NCBI GenBank assembly: GCA_964448395.1
Contig: CAYUWM010000008.1
Location: 1 to 38,312 of the forward strand
DNA from: CAYUWM01 sp964448395
Lineage (GTDB): Bacteria; Chloroflexota; Dehalococcoidia; E44-bin15
Length of the DNA stretch: 38,312 nt
Direction: 5' to 3'
Made by a program: the position numbers and the translations under genes. Positions within the stretch are counted from its first letter, which is position 1; each line of letters starts with the position of its first letter. The notes beneath the pieces are model-generated. The model had not been told where the DNA came from, ran no database searches, and saw nothing but the letters and a program-made list of their open reading frames with translations. Positions 22,216 through 31,028 of the stretch are shown one piece after another.

Positions 22216-24390
22216 CTATGACACCTTAATGGTCACCTCATTACCCGATGTTTTAAAAGAAATCTGAAACCAATCGCCGTGCTGTGAAGTTTCAACTATT
22301 TCTGCATTCTCGCTTGCTGTTTCTTTGCCCTTTAGTTTCAAGAATTTAACGATAAACGATCTCTTCGAGGGCGACATTCGGAATACAATCGAATTGTCTT
22401 CCTTTATGGACGAGACTACTTCTTCTTTATCATCGTAGAGTATCGAATTACTCTCCTCCGGGTCGAAAACCAGAAGCGTAACTGGTTCAGTGGCCTCGTC
22501 GACGAAATTCACCTCTGGCCCGAGTGGAATGATGGATTGCTTCCGTACGAAGATCGGGAGCCGTTCCAGCGGCGCGCTCACTTCCTGAAAGCCAGGGCCC
22601 TCGTATTCACGCAGGTCGTGCCAGTCGATCCATTTTCCCTCTGGGAAATACACTTTCTTCTTGGTTTTTCCTTTTTCGAGAATCGGCGCGACGAGCAGGT
22701 CACCACCGAGCATGAACTGTTCCGTCAATTCGTACGTGTTCACGTCAGTCGGAAACTCGAACACCATCGGCCGCAGAACCGGGTGGCCGGTTTTCGAAGC
22801 GATATAGGAAGCGGTGTACAGATACGGGATCAGCCGGTAACGCAATTTGGCATAGTGTTTGAAAATTTGCAATGCCTTTTCCCCGAACACCCAAGGCTCG
22901 CGCGGGGTGATACCGTGCAGTCTCGCATTAGAGACGAACAGGCCGAACTGCGCCCAGCGGATGTACAACTCTCTCGAAGGGAAGCCTATGAAACCGCCGA
23001 TGTCGTGGCTCCAGTAAGCGAAACCCGACAACGAGAAGTTCAGACCACCGATCAAGACGTGCTTCAGGTCGCGCCAGTTACACTTCGGATCGCCAGACCA
23101 GTGAACGGGATACCTCTGGCTGCCCGCCCACGCGCTCCGCGCCCACAGAACACCTGGCTCACCAATCTCCTCGAACACCTGGTGAACCGCCCGGTTGTAG
23201 AGAAAAGGATATAGGTTGTGGACGTAATATTGCGGATACTTTGTGCAATCCACACCCTCGGGCACGGCCTCGCCGTAATCCGTCTTGAGCGCCTTCACCC
23301 CCAGCTTTATCAGGGCAGCCGTCTTCTCCTTGTACCAGTCCACCGCCTCGTCATTGCAGAAATCGACCACCGCACTGGGGCCGTCCTGCGTCAGCGCGGG
23401 CCGTCCTCTTTTGGTAACCAGGTACCCTTTGGATTTCGCCTCCCTGAAAATGGGAAGCAGCAGGGGGATGTACGGATTGATCCACAGGCAGACCTTCATA
23501 CCCTTTTCAGCGAACTGCCTGATCATTTCGCCGGGGTTGGGGAATCGCTTCTCGTCCCACACGAAAGTCATGCTATCCCGCAGATAGAACAGCCGATGCT
23601 TAAGCCACAGCGGATCAAGCGATACCACATCGCAGGGAATGCCCTCCTCCCGCATTGCGTCAACGACCTGCTCGGTGTATTTCCGATTCGGGTACATGCA
23701 CCTCGATATCCAGAGCCCGAGCGCCCATTTGGGGATTAGCGGAGCACGGCCCGTCAGACCGGTGTACTCAGTGATGATCTCCTTCGGAGTCCCCCTCACC
23801 ACCCACATATCGAGCGGGCCCCTGCACGCTGCGAGACACCTGTCTCCCCTCGCATCGAAAAGCACCCGCGACGCGGTGTTGATGAAGACCCCGTAACCTG
23901 CGCTGGACAGGAGAAACGGCACCGGCTTGTAGCTGCGGAACGAGCTGTTGTTCCCTATAGGGTCCATCGCCTGGAGCACATGCCTTCTGCCTCTGAGATC
24001 GAAGGCGGTGAACCTTTCACCGAGACCGTACAGATGTTCGCCGTTTTTCAACTCCCAGCTTATGGCAAAACCATCCTCAGTCTCTGATGCAGAGAAATCG
24101 AAATCGCCCATAACCGTTCTACAGTCACTCCCTGCAATTTCTACCTTTTGCTCTTTGATTTCCTTCACGATAATCGGCAGGTCGACCTCTTCACCGATAC
24201 GGATCCTGTTCCATTTCCCGAAACGCCCTGCCTGGATTTCTGACGGCGAAACTTGCTTTGTTATTTTGGGCTTCCAGCTTGAGACAATCCTGGACTTGAT
24301 CAGGTGTTTCACCACCCACGGCGCTGATATGAAATACAGGAATGGCACGAGTAGAGTGACGATATTGAATGCCGGCGGCCTGCTTTTCAT
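22216..24390 (-). CDS. Glycoside hydrolase family 31 (alpha-xylosidase/alpha-glucosidase-like)
   Basis: The 724-residue protein is a retaining glycosidase. The nucleophile Asp371 lies in KTDYGEAVP, the YicI-type KTDxGE motif of alpha-xylosidases, and the likely acid/base Asp434 is in WSGDPKCNW. EHLYGLGERFTAFDLRG and PKWALGLWISRCMYPN are also family sequences. The N-terminus contains a hydrophobic stretch (about residues 8-28), which could be a signal anchor, though family N-termini vary. No good RBS precedes the ATG at 24390. The gene is visibly AT-richer than its neighbours. With the divergent FGGY kinase and xylose-isomerase-like genes it suggests release and use of xylose from oligosaccharides. 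Confidence 0.9.
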   Translation of the reverse strand: MKSRPPAFNIVTLLVPFLYFISAPWVVKHLIKSRIVSSWKPKITKQVSPSEIQAGRFGKWNRIRIGEEVDLPIIVKEIKEQKVEIAGSDCRTVMGDFDFSASETEDGFAISWELKNGEHLYGLGERFTAFDLRGRRHVLQAMDPIGNNSSFRSYKPVPFLLSSAGYGVFINTASRVLFDARGDRCLAACRGPLDMWVVRGTPKEIITEYTGLTGRAPLIPKWALGLWISRCMYPNRKYTEQVVDAMREEGIPCDVVSLDPLWLKHRLFYLRDSMTFVWDEKRFPNPGEMIRQFAEKGMKVCLWINPYIPLLLPIFREAKSKGYLVTKRGRPALTQDGPSAVVDFCNDEAVDWYKEKTAALIKLGVKALKTDYGEAVPEGVDCTKYPQYYVHNLYPFLYNRAVHQVFEEIGEPGVLWARSAWAGSQRYPVHWSGDPKCNWRDLKHVLIGGLNFSLSGFAYWSHDIGGFIGFPSRELYIRWAQFGLFVSNARLHGITPREPWVFGEKALQIFKHYAKLRYRLIPYLYTASYIASKTGHPVLRPMVFEFPTDVNTYELTEQFMLGGDLLVAPILEKGKTKKKVYFPEGKWIDWHDLREYEGPGFQEVSAPLERLPIFVRKQSIIPLGPEVNFVDEATEPVTLLVFDPEESNSILYDDKEEVVSSIKEDNSIVFRMSPSKRSFIVKFLKLKGKETASENAEIVETSQHGDWFQISFKTSGNEVTIKVS

Positions 24391-24602
24391 GTTTTGCTGT
24401 ACTACACTTTAATAAACGCTTTATAATTGCGCTTTCAGTTATTCTATCATGCAGTCAAAAAATGAACAAACAACCATTGTACGTTATAAATCACCCTGCA
24501 AAAAAGCGGCCCTTACCATCACACAATGCTACTAATCCAAGGTGGTATAATCACTGGAGGATTAGTATCTTCCATCAGATTAACGAAATGGATTCTAAGT
24601 AA

Positions 24603-26234
24603 ATGTCGGCGATCAGGGCTAAAGACCGTAAGACTTATGCTCTGGGGCTGGACTTCAGCACCCGTGCAGTAAAAACGGTGGTCTTGGATATAAAGAAAAC
24701 CGAGGTGGTATATACCGGCACGATTGATTACGATACTTCCCTTCCGCATTACGGTACTCGAGGGGGCGTGCTCCCAGCGGAGAGCCCTGAGATAAAGCAT
24801 ACCTCACCTTTCATGCTCATAGAGGCTCTCGACCTAGCATTCAACGAGTTGAATAGTAGCGGCTTAGATTTAGGACGCATAGGAGTCGTCAAGGTAGACG
24901 CCATGCAGCACTGCACAGTTTATGCTGACGCATCCTTCGATGAGCGGTTAGCGTGCCTCGATCCAGGTCAGCCCCTGTTGCCCCAACTCCAGGCCGGCAT
25001 TACGAGAGAGACATCACCCATCTGGGAAGACCGTTCGCCGGTTCGAGAAGTGGCGTATCTCACAAATGCCTTAGAGGAGCACGGATCGATAAGTGTTCTC
25101 ACCGGGAACGCGGCGGAGCTGCGTTTCCCTGCAGCACAGATTATGAAGTGGGCTAATCAATCCCCCCATGACTATTCTCGTACTGCCCGCATCTTCTTGC
25201 TGAGCGCCTTCTTGACCTCGATCTTGGCTGGCAAGATAGCCCCCGTCGATACCGGTGACGGCTGGGGCACGAACCTCAACACCATAGATATCGACCGACC
25301 GGGATGGAATGATGTCGTGTTAAAAGCAGTAGACGCCTATCTCCATGACCAACCGACAGGGCATTTATTACAGGATAGAATCGGCGGCATGGTCCCGTAT
25401 GATACCCCGCTGGGGAATATCAGTCCATATTTTGCCGGAAGGTATGGCATCGATCTTGGAGCCGTCGTGCTGGCAGGTACCGGGGACAACCCGGCGACGC
25501 TGTTGGGGTGTGGGGAGAGCACGGTGATCTCCCTAGGTAGCAGCTATACCATAAACGGAGTAATGGACGGAATCATACCTTCTCCCACCGGCGAGTACAA
25601 TATATTCGGTTACACACCCGGCCGGGCAATGGCCTTATCCGTCTTCTCCAACGGCGCGAAGGTGCACGAGTTTTTCCTGGATAAGTACATCTCTAAAGGA
25701 GTAGATTCCGGTGGGTTGAAGGGGTACTGGGATGAATATGTCTCTGCTGCTGGGGAGTCAACCTTGGTGGAGTATGAGAAGCTGATGCTGCCTTACTTAA
25801 TGGACGAGTCGGTGCCCCTGCGGCGGATGGGCATCGTGCGTGACGGTTTCGATGAGACGGATGCAGGGGTGAATATTCGCGCCCTGCACATATCACAAGC
25901 AATTTCCCTAAGGCTGCACTCGAGCCATCTGAGCGGTGCGGATACACTCTGCGTGGTGGGTGGCGGGGCCGGTAACCGTTTCCTGAGGCAGATGATCGCC
26001 GATGCCTTCGATGCCACAACCTGTACCATACAACATGCCGATTTCGCCGCTCCGTTTGGCTGCAGCGTAAGCGGAGCCAGGCTACTCGTGAATACAACAT
26101 ATGAGGAAGCTGCCGAAAGGTTTGTACGAGTGGACGAAGCTTCCTTCTTGCATCCTCTTGGTAAGAATCAATCCTCGATCCGTATGTTGTTGAGGAGATA
26201 CGAAGCGCTGGAGAAGGCTACAGGTGTACAATGA
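24603..26234 (+). CDS. FGGY-family carbohydrate kinase (xylulokinase-like)
   Basis: The 543-residue sugar kinase has the phosphate loop GLDFSTRAVKTVVLD near the N-terminus, VDAMQH, SPIWEDRSP, the catalytic Asp in LAGTGDNPATLLG, and the C-terminal nucleotide site VVGGGAGNRFLRQMIADAF. SPIWxD and GWGTNLNTIDI...GWNDVVLKA resemble eukaryotic-type xylulokinases. Phosphorylation of xylulose therefore fits the isomerase-like gene 117 bases downstream. The start ATG lies directly after a tiny frame (MDSK, stop) that could provide translational coupling. A GGAGG is present but 35 bases away. The codon usage is more AT-rich than the window average, as for its neighbours. The substrate is inferred from context. 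Confidence 0.85.
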   Translation: MSAIRAKDRKTYALGLDFSTRAVKTVVLDIKKTEVVYTGTIDYDTSLPHYGTRGGVLPAESPEIKHTSPFMLIEALDLAFNELNSSGLDLGRIGVVKVDAMQHCTVYADASFDERLACLDPGQPLLPQLQAGITRETSPIWEDRSPVREVAYLTNALEEHGSISVLTGNAAELRFPAAQIMKWANQSPHDYSRTARIFLLSAFLTSILAGKIAPVDTGDGWGTNLNTIDIDRPGWNDVVLKAVDAYLHDQPTGHLLQDRIGGMVPYDTPLGNISPYFAGRYGIDLGAVVLAGTGDNPATLLGCGESTVISLGSSYTINGVMDGIIPSPTGEYNIFGYTPGRAMALSVFSNGAKVHEFFLDKYISKGVDSGGLKGYWDEYVSAAGESTLVEYEKLMLPYLMDESVPLRRMGIVRDGFDETDAGVNIRALHISQAISLRLHSSHLSGADTLCVVGGGAGNRFLRQMIADAFDATTCTIQHADFAAPFGCSVSGARLLVNTTYEEAAERFVRVDEASFLHPLGKNQSSIRMLLRRYEALEKATGVQ

Positions 26235-26307
26235 AACCGAGGAGAGAAAGTAAATCTACCAACACGGGGGAAGTTAATTGAAGCTCGTTAGGGTGTCTCA
26301 TTTCGTC

Positions 26308-26337
26308 GACAGTTTAGGACGCTCTAGATAAACTGTC
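26308..26337. promoter_or_regulatory. Perfect 9-bp inverted repeat upstream of the isomerase-like gene
   Basis: GACAGTTTA (26308-26316) and TAAACTGTC (26329-26337) are exact reverse complements with a 12-base spacer that contains TCTAGA. The repeat ends 14 bases before the ATG and abuts the GGGAGG ribosome site. It could be a repressor operator or an mRNA hairpin that sets expression of the second gene. Confidence 0.5.
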
Positions 26338-26351
26338 AGTGGGAGGTAATC

Positions 26352-27494
26352 ATGGCAGAGAACTCATCGTTGCACAGCATATGCGCCTGGACGTTTCATG
26401 CCGGTAAGGGTGGGTTCACGCCCGCGCACATACGCCCCTCCTGGGAGCCCCCCCATTTCGATACCATCGCTAAGATCAACTTGATTAAAGAAAAGATCAT
26501 CCCCAGGTTGCCGCAGCATATCCAGATAGGCTTCGAGATGCATTATGATTACGAGTTTAATGAGGACACCGCTGAACCGATAGCCGATGCCCTACTACAG
26601 GCCGGGATATGGCTTGCCCTGACCACGCCCGGCGCCCACGCGCATTTCGGCTATGGAGGTATCGCCTCCCTCGATCCGAACGAAAGGGCGGCAGCAAGGG
26701 ACTACGGGCGGAAGACCGTGGAATTGACCTGCGGGCCGCTGCGCAGAGCCTGGCACCCTGATCCGGATAAGGCCCCAACCCTGGTCATATGGAACGGCTC
26801 CTTTGGCTACGATATCGCCACACCCGCACTCGGCAAGATGTATTCGAACCTGAAAGAAAGCGTAGCGGATCTGTGCCACTACGGAGATAGCCTGGCTGGC
26901 GGTCTGTACTGGGCTATTGAACCTAAGCCTAATGAAGGCCATCCCGCCATGCTGCTGCCAACGGTAGCCAGCACTATCGTCTTCTGGAACAGGCTCGCGG
27001 CCCAGTTTGGCCTCAACCTAGAAAGGAAAGGGGTCAACAAGGAGTTCGGTCATTCGGAGATGATAGGGCTCGATATCATTCACGACACCATCGAAGAGGT
27101 CGACAATTCTATGCTCATCCATATGCATGTTAACTCACAGGGATACAGCGATGGGATTATCCTCGGCGGTCCGGGGAAGTTCGATATCGACCACGGGGTG
27201 CGGGTATGCGGTATCAATATCGCTATCGCTGCTCTAGTTGCCGAGGCGGGATACAATCGCTGGAAGGGTCACGACATGCAGCCGCGGCCGTATGACAACG
27301 AAGATCAAGCGGCCGATCGTGTCGTACGCTCTATTCTGAGCTGGGAGGCATGCGGTAAAGCCGCGGCCGAAATGGATAATGGGCTGTTGATGACACTGCT
27401 CACACAGCGGGAAACTGCCAAGGCCGAGGATTTGATACGCGAATCCGTGAGCAATGCCCAGAGACACTTCAACGAGATGTATGAAATTGGTTAA
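26352..27494 (+). CDS. Xylose-isomerase-like TIM-barrel protein
   Basis: The 380-residue protein contains WAIEPKPNEG, which matches the metal-binding IEPKPxEP of xylose isomerase (Glu190). NKEFGHSEMIGLDIIHD follows, with the E-x2-H spacing (Glu231, His234) seen in XylA. Then come VNSQGYSDGIILGGPGKFDID, corresponding to the SIDANRGD...WDTD metal loop but with an Asn in place of the first Asp, and KGHDMQPRPYD. It is clearly in the superfamily but divergent. Its position after a xylulokinase-like gene suggests aldose-ketose isomerisation of xylose or a related sugar. The RBS is GGGAGG before ATG 26352. Confidence 0.75.
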   Translation: MAENSSLHSICAWTFHAGKGGFTPAHIRPSWEPPHFDTIAKINLIKEKIIPRLPQHIQIGFEMHYDYEFNEDTAEPIADALLQAGIWLALTTPGAHAHFGYGGIASLDPNERAAARDYGRKTVELTCGPLRRAWHPDPDKAPTLVIWNGSFGYDIATPALGKMYSNLKESVADLCHYGDSLAGGLYWAIEPKPNEGHPAMLLPTVASTIVFWNRLAAQFGLNLERKGVNKEFGHSEMIGLDIIHDTIEEVDNSMLIHMHVNSQGYSDGIILGGPGKFDIDHGVRVCGINIAIAALVAEAGYNRWKGHDMQPRPYDNEDQAADRVVRSILSWEACGKAAAEMDNGLLMTLLTQRETAKAEDLIRESVSNAQRHFNEMYEIG

Positions 27495-27530
27495 TGCCTT
27501 CAGCTACTGCCATGGCAGTACTATCCTTCA

Positions 27531-27557
27531 GTTGAACAAACTGACGTTCTGTTCAAC
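27531..27557. terminator. Inverted repeat between convergent genes, possible bidirectional terminator
   Basis: GTTGAACA (27531-27538) and TGTTCAAC (27550-27557) are perfect complements with an 11-base loop that can add a further AAC/GTT pairing. It lies between the ends of the isomerase-like gene and the EthD gene, where a terminator is expected. No T-run follows on either strand, so the call is tentative. Confidence 0.4.
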
Positions 27558-27615
27558 AGCTATCTCCTCATTCGAACACGCGTCACTTAGGGGTACCACT
27601 TTCTAATTCACCGCC

Positions 27616-28335
27616 TCAGCTCCTCAGGATGTACTCGCTCATGGTGGATGTGCGTATCCTGCGGAATTCCAGGAACGAAGACACGCTGCGGAACATGCGG
27701 TACATGTTGCGCGCCAGCTGGAAGATGTTACTCGCGCCGTAGAACAGGAAGGAATTGGTGATGTGCCTGGCGGAGGGCCACGCCTCCTCCACGATGCCCT
27801 CGAACGGCGGCGCGTCCGCCGTCAGCGGCTCCAGTACCACGTTGCGGATGTAGCGGGCGCGGGGCTGCATCGCCTCCGACACCGGCGACTGCGTGCCGTG
27901 CCAGCGCTTGATCCACTCCTCCCGCGATAGTTTCTTGGGTCGCTCCATCAGCGTCACCGCCATCACCACCGGCGAACGTTCGCCGTCGGGCCAGTCTCGC
28001 TGGTGGAAATGACGGTTGCCCCCGTACTCGGTATAGATCGACTCCTCCACCAGATACCCGGCGATGCGGAAGCGGCACGGCTCCAGCACTTTCTCAATGT
28101 CGACGCGCTTCTCCACGCCGTCAACCCACAGCGATAGCTCAGCGCTGATCTCCGGCCCGGGGTACAGCTTGGGCGCCGGCGACCTCACGGTGGAGAACTC
28201 GTCGTCGATGTACATCGTCAGCTTCTTCACGCCGGCATCGTACAGCTTGTGTTGAACCTCGTTCAGCAGCAATTCCTTAGTTTTTTGTTTCGACTGACCT
28301 TCCGATGCCCACAGCGCGTATATCAGTTTAACCAT
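27616..28335 (-). CDS. EthD-domain protein (double dimeric alpha-beta barrel)
   Basis: The 239-residue protein appears to contain two EthD-like halves. The first runs about 1-110 (MVKLIYALWASEGQSKQ). The second runs about 120-200 and contains MERPKKLSREEWIKRWHGTQSP, the recognisable EthD sequence with a conserved W-x-x-x-W-H. EthD proteins belong to the dimeric alpha-beta barrel superfamily and often accompany oxidative degradation of ethers, aromatics or steroids. Their exact chemistry is often unclear. The ATG follows GGGAGG. It is the last gene of the operon with the SDR and the KstD-like flavoprotein, 15 bases after the SDR stop. Confidence 0.8.
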   Translation of the reverse strand: MVKLIYALWASEGQSKQKTKELLLNEVQHKLYDAGVKKLTMYIDDEFSTVRSPAPKLYPGPEISAELSLWVDGVEKRVDIEKVLEPCRFRIAGYLVEESIYTEYGGNRHFHQRDWPDGERSPVVMAVTLMERPKKLSREEWIKRWHGTQSPVSEAMQPRARYIRNVVLEPLTADAPPFEGIVEEAWPSARHITNSFLFYGASNIFQLARNMYRMFRSVSSFLEFRRIRTSTMSEYILRS

Positions 28336-28350
28336 TGCCTACCCTCCCGA

Positions 28351-29178
28351 TCATATTTTCGGATTGATTACCACGTTCCTGTCGCCGTACATACTCTTAG
28401 TCGACCCGGCCATCATGCCGATGGCCCTGGTGCGGGTCATGAAGCGCCTGGTGACCAGGCTGGCGAGGCGGTATGACCTGCCGGGGACGAACGTGCGCAC
28501 CTTCCCCAGGGCGGCCACGCTCTCGCGGGCTACGTCGGCGGGCTTGAGCGGCGACGGCGCCATCGACAGCTTACCGGGATTGGAGCCGATGTAGTTGGGC
28601 GTTTCCACCGCCCCGGAGACGCTCACCATCACGTCCACCCCGTGCTGCTTGAGCTCGTACCACAGCCCCTCCGCCAGCATGATGTTGTACGCCTTGGTGG
28701 CGGCGTAGTGGCTCAGCAGCGGGTTGCCCTGGAAGCCGGACAGCGAGCCCATCAGGATGATCCCTCCCCGTCCGCGCTCCACCATCCTGCTCCCGAAGTG
28801 GTATGTGAGCAGCAGTGGCCCGCGGCAGTTGACATCGATGTGCCGCAGGTGGTTCTCCAGCGTCTGCTGCAGGAAGGGCCCGATTGTGTGGAACGCGGTG
28901 TCGTACACCATCAGTCCGACCTCGATGTCATCGGTATGCGGTGACAGCTCTTCGATAAGGTTGGGCGACGCCAGGTCCAGCTGCACCGGCCTGACATCCA
29001 CCTTATAGCGGCTTTTTAACTCTTCTTCCAGCTTCTTCAGCGGCTCCATGCGGCGGGCTATCAGCACCAGGTTGAGCCCCCGGGACGCCAACTGCTCGGC
29101 GAAAGCGGCACCCAGCCCCACGCTGGCGCCGGCCACTAGCCCCCACGGCCCGTACTTATCCTTGAAATCTATTGTCAT
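28351..29178 (-). CDS. SDR family oxidoreductase
   Basis: The 275-residue protein has a modified cofactor loop GASVGLGAAFAEQLASRG, an Arg-rich strand-2 end (LIARRMEPLKKLEEEL) that favours NADP, MGSLSGF with the catalytic Ser, and YAATKAYN with Tyr and Lys. In place of the usual NNAG it reads VYDTAFHT, an unusual change at a structural motif. The C-terminal 60 residues include basic and hydrophobic stretches (YRLASLVTRRFMTRTRAIGMMAG), as in 17-beta-hydroxysteroid-dehydrogenase-like SDRs. It lies between the KstD-like flavoprotein gene and the EthD gene. AAAGGAGG precedes the ATG. The substrate is unknown. Confidence 0.85.
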   Translation of the reverse strand: MTIDFKDKYGPWGLVAGASVGLGAAFAEQLASRGLNLVLIARRMEPLKKLEEELKSRYKVDVRPVQLDLASPNLIEELSPHTDDIEVGLMVYDTAFHTIGPFLQQTLENHLRHIDVNCRGPLLLTYHFGSRMVERGRGGIILMGSLSGFQGNPLLSHYAATKAYNIMLAEGLWYELKQHGVDVMVSVSGAVETPNYIGSNPGKLSMAPSPLKPADVARESVAALGKVRTFVPGRSYRLASLVTRRFMTRTRAIGMMAGSTKSMYGDRNVVINPKI

Positions 29179-29237
29179 TGTCCATCCTCCTTTATCGCCA
29201 TAAAACTACCGAACGAGTACCGGTATCTCGATATGTA

Positions 29238-30929
29238 TTAACATCCCGACGCTTGACGCGCCGCTATATAGCCGAAAACCATCGATGCGCCGATGGTCGC
29301 CCCCGCCCCGGGGTAGGCGTTGCCGGTCACCGCCGCCGCGCAGTTGCCGGTCGCGTACAGCCCGTCGATGGGGGAGCCGTCCTCGCGCAGGACGCGAGCG
29401 TATGCGTCGGTGTCCAGGCCGCCGCTGGTGCCGATATCGCCAGGCCACAGCTCGATGGCGCAGTACGGCGGCGTGTCTATCGGCCCCAAGCACGGGTTGG
29501 GCCCGACCGCCGGATCGCCGAAGTAGCGGTCGATGACGCTGTCCCCCTTCTTGAAATCGATATCCTTGCCTGCAGCGGCATAACGGTTCAGCTTCTCTAC
29601 CTCGTCGGCCAGCCCCTGCGGGTCGATGCCGCACTTCCCAGCAAGCTCTTCCAACGTGCTGCCGACCTTCACGTAACCGTTATCGATATACTTCTTGGGG
29701 GTGAATCCGGGCAGCATCGGGCTGAGGGGGTACTTCTTGCGGAAACGCGCGTCCACGATGAGGAAGGCGGGGATGGCGCCGCCGGTATCGTCGTGGTTGG
29801 CGTACTGCACCCGGACCACGTCGGTGAACGGGGCGGCCTCATTGACGAAACGTTTACCCCTGATGTTAACGATCATCGACCCCGGCAGCGAGCGCTCGAC
29901 CAAGATCATCTGCGGCATCTCTCCCCCCTGCACCAGCGACGTCGGCAGCCACCACGCCTGGTCCATGAATTTGAGCGCCGCCCCGGCCTCCTGTGCCATG
30001 CGGATGGCATCGCCGGTGTTCTCTCGACAGGCCACCGTCCAGGCATCCGTGATCGGAGGTTGCTGGTATTTATCCCGCATCTCCCTGCTGCGCGGGAAGC
30101 CGCCGGCGGCCAGTATCACCCCTTTGGCGGCACGGATGCGAACCCGCTGCCCGTCCCGCTGCGCCTCGACGCCGACCACCCGACCGTCCTCGACCACCAG
30201 CCCGGTGGCCGGCGTATCCAGCCAGATAGGGATTTCACGGTCGGCCAGCGACAGCCGCAGGCGCCCGATGGCGGCATTGCCCATAGTGAGACGGGTATCA
30301 GTACTGGACAAAAGTCGCAACGGATTGAGGAAATACGAGCCTAAAATCTTGAACGTCGCCCTTCTCCCCCGCATCGAGGTGTCCATCATCACACTGGCGT
30401 CGCTGAGGCTCACCATTATCCTGCCAAACACCAGCACCTGGGGGTGCAGCCGGCGCATCTGCCCCCGCGTCCTGCCGAGCCTACGACCGTTGAAGGGAAC
30501 CGGCTCGACGATGCGTCCGCCATCCGCCCTGCCACCATCGACATCCGGGTAGAAGTCGGCGTAACCGGGGATGATACGATAGCGCGCGTGGCTGTTCTGT
30601 TCCAGGTAACTGACCACATCGGCGACGGTATCGACGTAGGCCCGCAGGCGGTCTTCCGCGACCTGGCCCCCGCTGATCGCCTTGAGATAGGCCAGCGCCT
30701 GCTCCGGGGGGTCGGATATGCCAGCCTTCTGCATAAGATGGTTGTTCGGCGCCCAGATCGCGCCCCCGGACATCGCCGTCGAGCCGCCATATAATTTGCC
30801 CTTCTCGATGATGATGGCATCACATCCCTTGTCCTTGGCCACCAGGGCTGCAACCATACCACCACCACCCGACCCAACGACCAGAACGTCCGTTGTATAA
30901 TCCCACGTTCCTTGCATATCGTGTTCCAT
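29238..30929 (-). CDS. FAD-dependent oxidoreductase, 3-ketosteroid delta-1-dehydrogenase/fumarate-reductase type
   Basis: The 563-residue flavoprotein starts with the FAD motif VLVVGSGGGGMVAALVAKDKG and IIIEKGKLYGGSTAMSGGAIWAP. Near the C-terminus PPYCAIELWPGDIGTSGGLDTDAYARVL and GLYATGNCAAAVTGNAYPGAGATIG match the ketosteroid dehydrogenase (KstD) pattern PGDxGTxGGL...GLYAxGN. Such enzymes introduce a C1-C2 double bond in the steroid A-ring; relatives reduce enones or fumarate. The protein is slightly longer than typical KstD. It is the first gene of a minus-strand operon with an SDR (59 bases downstream) and an EthD protein. Alternative starts at 30929 and 30917 both have weak RBS. The family is firm and steroid specificity is an inference. 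Confidence 0.85.
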   Translation of the reverse strand: MEHDMQGTWDYTTDVLVVGSGGGGMVAALVAKDKGCDAIIIEKGKLYGGSTAMSGGAIWAPNNHLMQKAGISDPPEQALAYLKAISGGQVAEDRLRAYVDTVADVVSYLEQNSHARYRIIPGYADFYPDVDGGRADGGRIVEPVPFNGRRLGRTRGQMRRLHPQVLVFGRIMVSLSDASVMMDTSMRGRRATFKILGSYFLNPLRLLSSTDTRLTMGNAAIGRLRLSLADREIPIWLDTPATGLVVEDGRVVGVEAQRDGQRVRIRAAKGVILAAGGFPRSREMRDKYQQPPITDAWTVACRENTGDAIRMAQEAGAALKFMDQAWWLPTSLVQGGEMPQMILVERSLPGSMIVNIRGKRFVNEAAPFTDVVRVQYANHDDTGGAIPAFLIVDARFRKKYPLSPMLPGFTPKKYIDNGYVKVGSTLEELAGKCGIDPQGLADEVEKLNRYAAAGKDIDFKKGDSVIDRYFGDPAVGPNPCLGPIDTPPYCAIELWPGDIGTSGGLDTDAYARVLREDGSPIDGLYATGNCAAAVTGNAYPGAGATIGASMVFGYIAARQASGC

Positions 30930-31001
30930 TATCTGTACCAGAGCTTAAATGTAGCACAGAGACCAGCCCCTGTCGACCCTGCTGATATGTTATAATCCTC
31001 A

Positions 31002-31007
31002 TATAAT
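31002..31007 (+). promoter_or_regulatory. -10 box (TATAAT) of the dehydrogenase-kinase-aldolase operon
   Basis: Two perfect TATAAT words lie at 30991-30996 and 31002-31007. The second is 6 bases before an in-frame GTG (31014) and 21 bases before the ATG (31029). It predicts a transcription start around 31014 and a leader of no more than about 15 nt, which would just hold the GGGAAGG ribosome site. Confidence 0.5.
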
Positions 31008-31028
31008 TTAATCGTGGGAAGGCATGAT

